A stretch of DNA of 64,000 nucleotides from Neofusicoccum parvum (Eukaryota; Ascomycota; Dothideomycetes; Botryosphaeriales; Botryosphaeriaceae), in contig CP087220.1 of the NCBI GenBank assembly GCA_020912385.1, positions 1,240,001 to 1,304,000 of the forward strand, given 5' to 3'. The translations under genes were made by a program, and so were the position numbers. Shown one piece after another: positions 12,602-23,700 of the stretch. The notes under the pieces were generated by a model. That model had not been told where the DNA came from, did no database searches, and saw nothing but the letters and a program-made list of their open reading frames with translations. How positions within the stretch are numbered: position 1 is the first letter of the stretch; each line of letters starts with the position of its first letter.

Positions 12602-15550
12602 TTAGAAGCTGAACAGACCGCTCCTCTTCTTCCCGAATGGATAAATGACCAGGGCGCTGAGGAACAGGCCGACGGTGATGCCGATGGCGACCTGGATGAC
12701 TGAGTAACCAACAGTGAAGGCGGCGCTGTTCATCGAGCTGGTGTCGGTCGCGGCGGGGGTGGCGGTGCCGGTGCTGTTGTGGACGATCTGGTCGGCGGAG
12801 GTGATGCCGGAGACGAGCGAGCCGCTGACGGCCAGGCCGGACGGCACCTGGACGAAGATGGCGGGCAGCATGGCGGCGGCGGCGACGCCGTAGCCGACCT
12901 TGCGCGAGCGCGGCACGTAGATCTCGGACGCGTTGGACGAGGCGGGCAGCGACTCGGCCTCGGCGCGCTTGTACGACATGCGCAGCTCCTCCTTCTTGCC
13001 GGTGACCTTGCGCCGCAGCGCGCGGTAGCGCGGCCGCAGGTGGTTCTCGTACAGGTCGAGCGTGAAGTTGTCGATCTTGGTGCCGAGCCGCGAGTACAGG
13101 TTCGCCATGGCGCCGATGGCCAGCGCGCCGAGCGTGCTGCTGATCTGCGTGTTGCCCTGGAAGCGCTCGCTGCTGAACTTGGTGACGATGTAGCCGGCGA
13201 AGGAGATGAAGACCATGACGGGCATCTGCTTCCACTTGGCCTGGTTGATGATGCACAGGCACATGGTGAAGGCCGGCACGAAGAAGAAGGTGTAGTTGGT
13301 CGGCATCTGGTTGCTGCAAGAGGTGGCCGACGTGGCGTTCTTGTCCATGACCCCGAACAGCACGATGCCGATCGTCATCCCGAAGCCGAGGAAGAGCGAG
13401 TAGATGATGGCGTACACCATGCGGACGGATCCGGCGACGAGATGCTTGGACTGCAGTTCTGACGACGCGCACAGGACGATGTAACCGGGAAGGATCAGGG
13501 CGATGCTGCTTTGCGCCAGCGCGGAGAAGCAGAAGACGTCGCCGCCTCGTATCGAGCCGAAGCCACGGGCGAGGAAGGAGGTCAGCACGGCGGCGCTGAT
13601 CTCGAAGACGTTATTGAAGAGCGTGGACGACGGGGCGGCGATCAATTGCAGGAATCCGACGAGGCATCCCAGCAGGAAGGCAATTGGCAGGTCGATCAGC
13701 CTCGCCTCGAACGCGAACGGTCCGACGCAGGCAGACGCCAGGCCGTAGATGACGACCAGGGCCCAGGGCTTGAACTTTGGCGGGCGCTTGAGGATGCCCT
13801 CGAGGCGCTGCGTTGCCTCCTCGACGCCGACGCGGTCGTGCACGACGTCCTTGTAGCAGGCATGCGTGTCGCGCAGCTTGCCCAGGTCGACGCCCTGCGT
13901 CTCGCGGACCAGCTTGACCTCGGTGGTGTGGGTGCTCGAGTCGTCGAAGGAGATGATCATGCAGCCGGGGATGTACAGGAACTGGCTCTCGATCTCGAGC
14001 ACGCGCGCCGACATCTTCATGCACTCCTCCAGGCGGTGCGTGGGGGCGCCGTACTTCATCAGCGCGCGGCACAGCTTCATCAGGTACCGCTGCCGCGCCA
14101 TGACCTCGGAGATGTGCACCGTGATGCGGATCTCGTCCTCGAGGCGCGGCTTGGAGAGGCGCTGCATGGCCGACGTGATGGCCCCGCCGCTGCGCGTCCG
14201 CTTGCCCATGCCCGGCCGCGGCGCGCGCTTCAGCTTCTCGGCCACCTCGGAGTCGTAGTCGTTGTGCATGCCCGTCGACGCGAGCATGGTCGACGAGCCG
14301 ACCAGCTGCGCCAGCGACGTCTGCGACTGCTGGGCGCCGTGCTGGCCGCCGCGGGCGTACCAATGCCTCCTCTGGCCGGCGGTCACGGGCGTGTTGGTCC
14401 CGGACGTGGGAGGCGAGTGCTGAGGGGTCATGATCGGCGTCATGCCGGGCGTGGGCGTCCCGCTGCCCAGCGTGGTGTTGCTGTTCTGGCGGGAGTGGCT
14501 CCATTGGCCACCGGCCTGCATCCCTCCCTGCGCGCCGTAGAGGTTGAGCAGGGCGCCGAAGATGCCTCCGCGGTACTTGGCCGGCTGGGGGACGTAGTCG
14601 TCAAAGGCCTGCTCCATGGTGGGGGTCGTGGGCCGGGTGAAGACGTGGTCGGGCTCGGCGTGGAGGGAGGTCCGGCTCTTGCCACCCTTCTGGGTGTGCG
14701 TCCTCACGAGCTTCTTCGCCTCGGCCAGCGTGCTCTCCCGCGGGTCGGGCTGCTGCCGCTTCTTCTCCAGCGCGGCGGCATCCTCCTCGGTCTCGGAGGC
14801 GAGGTCTTCCAGGTAGGAGCTCCGGTTGCGGTTGCTGGGGCCCGCCGTCGAATTCCGCGGTCTCGAGGGCCCGGCCTCGGGCGTCTTGTCCTCGAACGAG
14901 TTCCTCCTCGACGACGGCGCCGAGGCGCTCCCCACGCTCTTGGCCAGCCGGTTCGCTCGGTCCAGGGCGGCGTGCTTGGACCGCTTCGCGGGCGTGTCCT
15001 CCTCGTCCGACTCCTCGTTCGAGCCGGCGAAGGGGTTCAGGCGCAGCGACGGGGTCTTCCGGATGGCGGGCTTGGGCTTCTGGGGCATGGGCTGGCCGAA
15101 GGCCTTGTGCACGGCCTTGACGAGCTCCTCGGGGGCCGGCGGGGCGCTCTGGCGGGTGGGCGTGGGCGAGAGGTAGCCTTCTCCGATGGGGGTGGTGGCG
15201 CCCGAGGTCGGGTTCGAGGGCAGGGCGCCGTAGGTGGAGTGCGGGCGCGGCTGCAGGTGCTGCTGGCTGCTCTCGGCATTGGGCGAGTCGCCGTTGGACG
15301 AGGGCGCGGAGGTGAAGCCCACGCGCTTGCTCTTGGGCTTCGGGGTGGCCTGGCTGGAGGAGGCTCCGGCGGCGGGGGCGGCCATGAGTTCGTCGGGCGA
15401 GTTGCTGCCGTCAGTGATGATTTGTGGCACGCTGGGACGGTCATTGGGCGAGTTGCTGCCGTTGGACGGCCCGTCCCTGGACTGCGAGGACATCTCCGCA
15501 AAGAGGTGCCAGTCTTCGGCGGAGGCGTGGAGGTCCCATTGGGGGTTCAT
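12602..15550 (-). CDS. Prm10/ThrE-family multipass membrane protein
   Basis: A single uninterrupted frame of 982 residues. Residues 1 to about 480 are polar, Ser/Pro/Thr-rich and probably disordered. From about 485 the protein matches the ThrE (DUF1212) family: a soluble region beginning RYLMKLCRALMKYGAPTHRL and containing FLYIPGCMIISFDDSSTHTT, then about ten hydrophobic segments such as FKPWALVVIYGLASACVGPF, FEISAAVLTSFLARGFGSI and YSVIQVAIGITVGLFLSALV. Yeast Prm10 is a pheromone-regulated member of unknown function; bacterial ThrE exports threonine. The C-terminus is short and basic (GKKRSGLFSF). I used the first ATG, at 15550; Met20 (MSSQSRDG) is an equally possible start. The substrate cannot be read from sequence. 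It is divergent from the CFEM gene at 17.9 kb. Confidence 0.9.
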   Translation of the reverse strand: MNPQWDLHASAEDWHLFAEMSSQSRDGPSNGSNSPNDRPSVPQIITDGSNSPDELMAAPAAGASSSQATPKPKSKRVGFTSAPSSNGDSPNAESSQQHLQPRPHSTYGALPSNPTSGATTPIGEGYLSPTPTRQSAPPAPEELVKAVHKAFGQPMPQKPKPAIRKTPSLRLNPFAGSNEESDEEDTPAKRSKHAALDRANRLAKSVGSASAPSSRRNSFEDKTPEAGPSRPRNSTAGPSNRNRSSYLEDLASETEEDAAALEKKRQQPDPRESTLAEAKKLVRTHTQKGGKSRTSLHAEPDHVFTRPTTPTMEQAFDDYVPQPAKYRGGIFGALLNLYGAQGGMQAGGQWSHSRQNSNTTLGSGTPTPGMTPIMTPQHSPPTSGTNTPVTAGQRRHWYARGGQHGAQQSQTSLAQLVGSSTMLASTGMHNDYDSEVAEKLKRAPRPGMGKRTRSGGAITSAMQRLSKPRLEDEIRITVHISEVMARQRYLMKLCRALMKYGAPTHRLEECMKMSARVLEIESQFLYIPGCMIISFDDSSTHTTEVKLVRETQGVDLGKLRDTHACYKDVVHDRVGVEEATQRLEGILKRPPKFKPWALVVIYGLASACVGPFAFEARLIDLPIAFLLGCLVGFLQLIAAPSSTLFNNVFEISAAVLTSFLARGFGSIRGGDVFCFSALAQSSIALILPGYIVLCASSELQSKHLVAGSVRMVYAIIYSLFLGFGMTIGIVLFGVMDKNATSATSCSNQMPTNYTFFFVPAFTMCLCIINQAKWKQMPVMVFISFAGYIVTKFSSERFQGNTQISSTLGALAIGAMANLYSRLGTKIDNFTLDLYENHLRPRYRALRRKVTGKKEELRMSYKRAEAESLPASSNASEIYVPRSRKVGYGVAAAAMLPAIFVQVPSGLAVSGSLVSGITSADQIVHNSTGTATPAATDTSSMNSAAFTVGYSVIQVAIGITVGLFLSALVIYPFGKKRSGLFSF

Positions 15551-17930
15551 ATGTGAAAGTGGGTACGGGACGAAGCTATGACGTTCCTGTCACTTGCAAC
15601 AAAGAAGGCCAGGTGATGCGAGCGAGAGGGTCGGATCTACGCTCTGGACCACTCGACTCGGCGGTGTATGGGTCCGTCGGAGGTGGAGAGTGGGCTCCGC
15701 ACAGGACAAAGAGCTGATGCGAGATTCGAGGTATAGTTGGGCCTCAAGCGGTGGCGTTGTTTTGTGCTTGGGGGACGGGGGCAAGTCTCACAATGCGTGA
15801 GTGTTGGGGAGTCCCAGACGAGAGGGCAATTTAATGGGAGCGACAGTGCTGGCGGGCGTGCGTGGGCGGCGGGATCGACTGCGTATACGGGCGGACCTGA
15901 AGAGTGGTGATCAGGGCGGGACTAAAAGGCAGACCTGCAACACCACCGCGCGCACTTCCTTCCTGGCGCCTCGTCATCGGCCGCCGCGCTCGCCATGCCG
16001 CCAGCCAGCCGGGCAGGGAGACGCCGCGGCGGGGATGGCCGGTTCGGCGGTGGCAGGCTCTTGTCGGGGTTTGGCAGACCCACAAAAGTCTTGACGGGCG
16101 CGCCTCTGTTATTCTTAGAGATGCCATCCGCGCCCACTAGGTTGCGGGAGCCCTCGCACGGGGCCCATGGCGTGCAGCACGGGTCCAAGACGCGTGTAGC
16201 GCGACCATCGCCATCACTCAGCACCCCTGCGGTGCCGCTCGAGAGAGGGCGCGCAAATTTGGCTGGCGAGCGTCGCTGCGGCGGTACTCTCGGGGGCGCG
16301 GGCTCGGGAGCAAGGCATGCGCTGGACACTTGCTCCCGCGCCGTGAGCACCGGCCGGCGTGAGAATGGGGCCCGTATCTCCTGCCATACAGATCATGGCC
16401 CGTGAGGCCAGCAATTCGTGTCGCATGGCATGTGAATGATCTGCCGCTACAAGCTTCGAGAACGCTCTGCAGCCCGCCCGCTTATCAGGATGCGAGCGCC
16501 CAACGCCGGCGCAGCCGCACGCCGGCGACGCCTCCAGCTAAGATTCCGCAAATTTTCGCAGTGCGGCCGGCGGACGCGGCAGTCCGCGCGCCGCAGAGGT
16601 TGGCGGGGTGCAAAACTCAACCCCGTCGCCACGCGCGCGCCCGGGACTTCCCCGACGACAGCTGCGGTGCGACCCTGAGCGACAGCCGGCCAGAGGCTGA
16701 CGGCGTGGCGTGCGGCCGCGGTGCGAGCCCCTTGATTCGCTGGCCGCGCAGCCTCCCTGCAAGCCTCGCAGCCAGCCTGCACGCCATCTGGCACGCAGCC
16801 GGCGGCTTACCGCTCCCGGCCTGCCGCCTGGCCCTGGCGGCGCCGCAGGGGCCCGCTCGCCGTGATGAAAGGCGAGCAAAAGCCTATCCCAACGGTGCGT
16901 GGGCGGCGAGCCAGCAGGTAAGCCGAGCAGGCGTGGGCTGGCCGGAGATCGCGTTTCACGACGCCTCTGTGCCTGGCCAGCGCAGCCGCTCCCGCCGGCC
17001 AGGCGGTGTCTCCGGCGCGCGTGGGTGGTGAGCCGGATCGCGCGCAATCGAGTGTCGCGATTCCGCTCACCAGGCCCAGTTACGAGAAAAGTGGCGCTGT
17101 CTCGGGAGCGCTATCCACGGCTGCTGGGCGGAAGGTGTTCCGGCGCTGGGCTCTCCCTGCTGGGCGGCCGTGGTGTTGAGCAAGCCTGGGGCTTAGACGT
17201 ACGTATATTATGTGGAACTGCCCCTTCACCGGTCGCGACTCGATAAGGACGCCCGCTGCTGGCCGCACGACGCGACTGACTTCACGCTGCCGTGCTGGCC
17301 GCGAGAGGTTTCAGTCGGGCGAGCGCGCTGGGAGGCTGCGGGCTGGCCGCTGCTTTTCTGTGCTGTCGCTAAGCGCCGACGTGCTGTTTGTGGCTTGGCC
17401 CGCCTGCCTTGTCGCCTGCCCAGCGCTTACAGCAAACCTCACCCACCAGCAGCCGCCCCCGCTCTGCCAACTCGCCGGCTGGCTTGAGCCAACGAACGCC
17501 CGCCCTGCCTCTGCTGGGCGCTACGCTGCAGTCGCCTCGCCAGCAGTGTGCAGCGGGCGCCCTATGACAGCATTGCGGCGCATGCACGCAAAATAGCCGT
17601 CGCGTTGCTGGGCGCTTGCCAGCGACGCGACCGAGTACATATCAACAATCCGTTCGCGCTGACCTTTGCCGCCATGCATGCCCTTTGACACGACGTCTGT
17701 CTGAATCCTTTCCCGTTTTTTCTCTTTTCTGTCCCTTTGATTTCGTCTCTTTGCGCAATTCCACCTACAACGCCGTTGACCGGCTTCTAATAATCCAGCC
17801 CGACTTATACGCTCCTTACCGCTGCTCAATGTCGTAATAAGCCCTAAAGGCCCTTCCCAGGTGCGTGCAGCGGCCACTTCTCTGCGACCGGTGCCTTGTT
17901 GACACCAGCAATGGCCAGTTCTGTAAAAAT
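15551..17930. other. Divergent intergenic region (Prm10-like / CFEM)
   Basis: About 2.4 kb between two divergent genes, presumably both promoters. It is GC-rich in the middle (16.0-17.5 kb), with a pyrimidine-rich stretch at about 17690-17770 just 5' of the CFEM gene, typical of fungal transcription start regions. No open frame carries a recognisable domain. Confidence 0.55.
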
Positions 17931-20726
17931 ATGTTTCCCGCTTTGCGTAAAAAGTTCCTCATCATTACGCCGTCACTTGCGTCAGCATTCCCACAGCAAA
18001 CCTCCACGATTACGGCAGCGCCGACATCATCCTCACTAGCCCTCCCGTCGTCGCTCCAGGCTCTCGTCCCGCAATGTGCGCAGAGCTGTCTCGAGTCCGT
18101 CCTGTTCGACGAGTGGCCGCTGGGCTGCTCGAGCGCAGGTGACCTGGAGTGTCTGTGCTCCGAGTATGGCACCACCGGGCTGACGCTGGGGGAGGCTGCA
18201 TATGGCTGTGCCGTGACCTCGTGTCCATCGTCGACGCCCAACCTTGCGTCGACGTACCGCATATGCGCGGGCCAGGACGGCGCCGTCGTGGCCACCCACA
18301 GCACCCTGACCTTCACCCACCACATCACGAGCACGCAGGACAGCTCGACGCGATCCGCTGCACCGTCGACCTCAATTGGCTCGAGTGCGATCGGAACGAA
18401 TACGACGTCGACGCAGAATTCGTCGACGTCCTCGACCTCGTCCTCGACCTCGTCCTCGTCCCGCACCAGCTCCCGGACGTCGCTGATCACCTCCACCTCG
18501 CCGTCGCCGTCTGCGGCCGCGTCGACGACCAGCCCTCAGCCTGCGGCCTCGTCGACAGCAGCTGCGGCTGCGGCGGGATCTTCGTCAGGTGGCAGCAATG
18601 GATCTCTCTCCACCGCCCAGATCATCGGGATTTCCGTGGCCAGTGTGTCGGCGGTGGTCTTGGCGGTTGGGGTGCTGTTCCTTCTCGCCTGTCTCCGCAA
18701 GCGCGACAGGAAAAAGGAAGAAGAGTCGTCAGAGAAACAGGGAAAGAATCCGTTCGCCTTGACACCACCGTCGCACGACAATGTCGTGATGTCGCCCACC
18801 GCTCTCGAGCAGTTCCCGTCCCCGCCTCGCAACCGCAGGGATCCGCGCAATGGCGGAGGCGTTGGCATCGCAGTTCCGCAAGTCCGCGTTGATGCTGCGT
18901 CCCCGCCGAGGCCTCGCGCGCCGACGCCGTTGGAGAGCATTGGTCTGGCGATCACGGAAGATACGCCAATGGCATCACCCGCAAGCATTGCCAGCAGCAG
19001 GACCGTGTCGCAGCTCCTGCCGGACAAGCCTGAGCCGGCGCGAGCCCGCCAGCCAGCTCCTGTGCCTACGTCTCCCGTGCCGAGAGGAGCGCCGTTCATT
19101 GCGAAGAAGAAGAAGCGAGACAGCTCAATGACGCAAGACACCGTCTTCGAGGAGGACACGGCGGTCCGCAAATCCATGCACCCGGTCCGAGCCGTTCAGG
19201 TCCCGCCCCGTCAGCAGCCGCCTCCAATTCTGCCACCTATGAGGCCGTACAGACCTCCACCGAGCTTCGCCCAAGAGTACACTGCGAGCCCGAAGACCAC
19301 GCAGCAGCCGCCACTGTCTCTCATGATTCCTCCACAAGGACGGCAGTACCCGCGTCAACCAACGCCGTCTCCACCGCCGATCCCGTCGCCATTGAGGATA
19401 GCAAGACCTCCCAAAGCAGGTCCACCTCCCCCGCTGCCGCCGCAATCGGTGAGGGTGGTACCGCCAGATCCGCACAGCAGCGCTTCCAGCGGCAGCACCA
19501 AGTTCACAGGGACCAACTCTACCGCCAGCTCATCCTACATACCGGCCTACTACACCAGCCCGCCAACGAGCATCATGCAGACGCCGCCAGAGAGCTACGG
19601 GCACGGTACTGGCGCGGCCTTCAGCGGGCCGCCCCAGTCGCGGTCTCCACCACGGCAAGCTCAGACCAGCGCCCCACCAGCACATGTCCAAACCGGGTTG
19701 CCGCCCCAGCCGTCGCCCGCGCATCATCCTCAGCAGGCACAGGCACAGCGCGCGCAAGCGAATCACCCGCCCGCCGCCCTGCGTCAACCGTACCCACCTC
19801 CCCCCGCCGGCCAACCTGCTTCGTACCCCGGCCGCCCTGCTGCTGCCGCCGCCGCCGCCAAACCGGCGCCGCAGGGCCAACCAACCTACACGCCCTACTC
19901 GGTTGCGATGGCCAACGCCTACGCCAAGTACCCATACCCACGGCCCCCCCTCCCGCCTCAACCCCAGAGTCCCCCGCGCGCCGCCGCGCAGCAACGCGCG
20001 CGCCGTCCGCACCCGCCGGTGCCCCAGCGCTCCACCTCGTCGGCCTCGATGACGTCGTTCGAGTCCGCCTCGCCCGACGACCTCGACGACCAGACCCCAC
20101 CCGAGGACTCGGCCACGGCGGCCAAGCAGCTCGGCGGCAACAACGCCGTCGACCGTCATCCTCACGCCATCTCCACCTCGCCCGGCCTCGCCGCCGCCGC
20201 CAACGGCGGCGACCCGTCCGACCGGTCGCCCATCTCGGACATCAAGTACCCCAAGGTCCCCCGCGCCAGCAACCAGGCCGTCCCGCGCACCAGCCCCAAC
20301 ACCTCCGCCCGCGCCGCCACGCCCAGCCCGCGCATCGCCCAGCAAGGCGGCCAGCCGTCGCCGCCGCCGCCAGGCACGAGCAGCCCGGCACAGGCCACGC
20401 TGCTGGCACGCCGGCGCGGCGACGCCGGCGGGCTGCTGATCGACAGCGGGGCGTCGACGCCGGCGGGCGGCGCGAGCAAGCAGGCCACGCCTTCGTCGTC
20501 GTCGAAGGGCGCCCCGCGCACGCCCGAGGGCCAGAAGGCGCAGGACACGGAGCAGGCAAGGAAGAGCAGCGCGGCGCTGCCGGTCGAGGAGCGCTGGAGG
20601 CAGGGCGGCGGCGAGGGCGACGTCGCGATCAAGACGCCGCTGTGGGTGCCGCGGCTGACGCCGACGAGGCGCGGGGATGATTTGTACCTCGCGGTCGCGT
20701 ATGCGAGTAGGGAGGGGATTAACTGA
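17931..20726 (+). CDS. CFEM-domain single-pass membrane protein with long proline-rich tail
   Basis: A 931-residue frame if translation begins at 17931. That ATG gives a credible signal peptide (MFPALRKKFLIITPSLASA); an in-frame ATG at 17865 would add 22 cysteine-containing residues and bury it, so I prefer 17931. Next is a CFEM domain with eight cysteines (VPQCAQSCLESVL ... LECLCSEYG ... YGCAVTSC ... YRICAG), then a Ser/Thr-rich stalk likely to be O-mannosylated. One membrane helix (IIGISVASVSAVVLAVGVLF) is followed by the stop-transfer CLRKRDRKKEEE. The remaining 670 or so residues are cytoplasmic, Pro/Ala/Ser-rich, with many PPxP and RPPP stretches that could bind SH3 or WW domains. CFEM proteins act in haem uptake, adhesion or surface signalling. 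The receptor-like topology favours sensing, which is inference. No intron is needed, though a cryptic one near the start cannot be excluded. Confidence 0.85.
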   Translation: MFPALRKKFLIITPSLASAFPQQTSTITAAPTSSSLALPSSLQALVPQCAQSCLESVLFDEWPLGCSSAGDLECLCSEYGTTGLTLGEAAYGCAVTSCPSSTPNLASTYRICAGQDGAVVATHSTLTFTHHITSTQDSSTRSAAPSTSIGSSAIGTNTTSTQNSSTSSTSSSTSSSSRTSSRTSLITSTSPSPSAAASTTSPQPAASSTAAAAAAGSSSGGSNGSLSTAQIIGISVASVSAVVLAVGVLFLLACLRKRDRKKEEESSEKQGKNPFALTPPSHDNVVMSPTALEQFPSPPRNRRDPRNGGGVGIAVPQVRVDAASPPRPRAPTPLESIGLAITEDTPMASPASIASSRTVSQLLPDKPEPARARQPAPVPTSPVPRGAPFIAKKKKRDSSMTQDTVFEEDTAVRKSMHPVRAVQVPPRQQPPPILPPMRPYRPPPSFAQEYTASPKTTQQPPLSLMIPPQGRQYPRQPTPSPPPIPSPLRIARPPKAGPPPPLPPQSVRVVPPDPHSSASSGSTKFTGTNSTASSSYIPAYYTSPPTSIMQTPPESYGHGTGAAFSGPPQSRSPPRQAQTSAPPAHVQTGLPPQPSPAHHPQQAQAQRAQANHPPAALRQPYPPPPAGQPASYPGRPAAAAAAAKPAPQGQPTYTPYSVAMANAYAKYPYPRPPLPPQPQSPPRAAAQQRARRPHPPVPQRSTSSASMTSFESASPDDLDDQTPPEDSATAAKQLGGNNAVDRHPHAISTSPGLAAAANGGDPSDRSPISDIKYPKVPRASNQAVPRTSPNTSARAATPSPRIAQQGGQPSPPPPGTSSPAQATLLARRRGDAGGLLIDSGASTPAGGASKQATPSSSSKGAPRTPEGQKAQDTEQARKSSAALPVEERWRQGGGEGDVAIKTPLWVPRLTPTRRGDDLYLAVAYASREGIN

Positions 20727-23700
20727 GGGGGTGAGTGGGTGACCAAGTGACGAGGGAACAGGAGACGGGAAGGTTTCCTTAGATCTTTTTTTTCGTGTCT
20801 TTTTGCATCAGCGTTGCATGGCGATGGCGTTTTGTCTGTTTTCCCTGGGTGGTATACTTAATTTCTGTTTCCCCCTTGTCTCCTTACCGTCATCTCTTTC
20901 CGTTGCTTTCGGTTGGATGTGTGACGAGTATGTGGCATTGCAGCTGTACGAGTACGATGCGTCCGATACGTTCTTTTTGAGCTGTTCGTTTCTTGAGTCC
21001 ATCGTTTAGCTCTTTACCTATCTCTCTTTACGTAGTTTCACGCGCCTGTCTCTTTGGCTGGTCCAAGAGCGGTTGCGTTTAATATCGGTGGGTTGAGGGG
21101 GATAGGCGGGTGTGTTGGTTGGTAGGGGAGTAGGTGGAGCAGGTGGAAGTGAGCTTTCTAACGAAGCTGCTTGAAGGAGGGAGTTGGTGACGGCTTGGGC
21201 CTGGAGACGGCCACGTCTTGGTTGTTCTCTCGTTAGCCAAGCAAGAAGAATATGTAGAAAAGACAATGGAATGAGACATGTTCTTCAAAAACTTGTATGG
21301 TGCGGAGATATGTGTGAATAATTGCTGGATTATTTTAGTTGTTTCGCGTTTCCAATGATTTTTCTGAGTCCATGAACGGTCAAGTTGAAGCAGTTAACAA
21401 CTAGCAGGAAAAGCGATCCAGTGCGAAAATCGAGGCTGGACGTTTGAGGTGCCTTGGGTGTCTGGGTATACGGAGACTGGACTCTGATTCACGAGGGAAA
21501 TGGTGGTACCTAAGGGATGGGAACTTCGCCGGCATGTGCAGATGGCAGTGGACATGAGATGTCTGAATATGCTGTGTCCGAGTCAGGGGCTTGGCTACAG
21601 AGGAAGCGCGATGTACTCTTTTTTTTTGGCCAATTTTTCCAAGCCGAAGGACACGACGGCAAAAATAACGCTCTCCATGGCATGATTCGAATGATAGCGT
21701 TCGTAGCTCTGGTCCAGACTGCTGCCTCCTAACATAGCACTGGATAAAAGGAGAGAGCATCATCCTCGTCGAGCATTGAGATTTGCCCGGATAAATATAT
21801 TGCTACGTTGGAAGTTGACAGGCATACAGCGAGTTGCGGTTGAATTCGATTCGGAACTCCGATTTTCGAGCGAATAGCGGGAGTTGGAATGGTCTCAAGC
21901 CAGTACGATTGACAAGTGTACATCGAGGCTTGCCATTGACTGGTGGGATCACTTTGGGTTAAGGTGTTTGGATCGGTGAAAATTTGAATTCTGCTGAGTT
22001 CTTAGTCAGAGCAACCACTGCCTGCTTGGCGTGGTCCTCGTGAGAAATGGAATTTGTAACCGGCTGAGTTGACGACCGGATACGGTAGCGACTGAAAAAG
22101 GCCCCTTGTTCCGCTTGCCTCTTGGGGAATGTCGAGTCAAGAGAGTTGATAGCATCCACTGTTGGTTGAGTGTCGGGAGTCGCGCTCCGGTGAGGGATTA
22201 TGCTAAGTAATCCGGTCCGTGCCGCAAGGTCCTTGGTCTTGAATATTTCACACATTGCAATAACGTTTCTTCTAGAGATCGTTGCAAATAGTGCGTTTTC
22301 CATCAAGGGAGAACAATTCGATGCTTGTGAAAAGAGGCGGGCGTAGCTACTTACAGCTCCGTCAAATCGACTACAATTTTGCACACCAGTAGCTACATAG
22401 ATTTCTTGCAGCCACTGCACAGTTAACAAGACTCCGGTAGCTCATAGCCGTCAAATCTCCGCCTTCCCGTGAACCATGGGACTATCCATGGCGCTGGGAA
22501 CTCCCTGCACGACATGACTTCATGTTTTTCTCTTAGTCCATTAGCTCGGACTCTCATCCGCCCACCTTACGGACCCAAGAACCCCAACGTTGGCTGTGCG
22601 GCTCTTTATTCACTCTTTTCTCTTGACTCTGGTACTAAATCTAAGCTATACTTTCAGGTGGCGAGGTAGCAATTCAGTGAAGCCTTTGCAGCAATTCAAG
22701 AATATGCTTCTGCGCGCATCTCACATTATGTCTTGCCAACATCAACGCACTTTCCGGAGCCATATGAATATTATTTTGCCAATATGAGAGCACGGACAAT
22801 GGGAGATCATCCTCGATGGTAGCGTAGGGCACGCCATTCTGGAGATCTTCGTGTTTCTCGGGCAGCGGCCCAGAAGGCTCATCACGACCGTGCACACTGG
22901 TGATCCGCGAGATCACCAATCCATGATGTTCGGGAGGACCGGAGACTAGAAGATCACCCGACGGGTATTTTTGTTCTCGCCATTGGGTCGCTGCTACCTG
23001 CGGGGCCCCGGCTCGGTCAGATTGATACCCGATTTTTTCGGACCAAGGACTCCCGGCAAGTCTTGACGAAATTAGGAGGAGTAACAGCTTAGCCAAGCCT
23101 GAGTTCGTATTTTTGGCAGTGGTATACTTTCTCTCAGTTGCTTGACTGTGTCCTTATACGAATTCCCCACTCATGTATGCATTGCTGTGGCTTAGTTCAT
23201 GCAACTCTGCAGAAATGAGCACTGCAGGAATTGAATATGTCCCGTGAATGGTCAAGACCTATCACGAAGCAATATTCCAATTGATGCTTCGGAGAAGCTC
23301 ACCTATGACTAAGACTGGAATCGACTTCTTCGAGAGGCCCAATCAAACCATGGCTCTCCTGTCGCGACCGGCCAACACATGCCCAGCCCAGCCCAGCCTA
23401 GAACCCCGCAAAAGTTTGAATAAGAACTCAAGCATACGGATCGCGGCGTGGACGGATCGTGTCAGCCTTACCGAAATCAGATGACTCTTTGAGGGGAACA
23501 CCCTCCGAGACTTGCGCACCAGAACTCCTGGACCACAGTGACCTTTCGGATCGAAAGAAACTTGTTCAAGCCGAAGGACACCAATTGGCGCCACTACACC
23601 GTCTAGATCAGCGCCATGTGAGGGATATGTCTTGCCCAAGGAATCACTTACATGGCTCTATTCCACATCGCGCTCAAGTGTCATGATCTCGCGCAGGGCA

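Noticed and set aside
12177..13472. 431-codon frame on the minus strand overlapping the Prm10-like 3' end
   Set aside because: Out-of-frame shadow with His/Arg-rich low-complexity translation.
13511..15556. 681-codon open frame on the plus strand
   Set aside because: It is the antisense shadow of the Prm10/ThrE-like gene. Its translation is Arg/Gly/Ala/Val-rich without domains, while the minus strand gives clear membrane helices and conserved motifs.
21959..23096. A transposon or RIP-mutated element in the AT-richer block
   Set aside because: No transposase, reverse transcriptase, long terminal or inverted repeats, and no dense run of TpA-type decay could be seen by eye.
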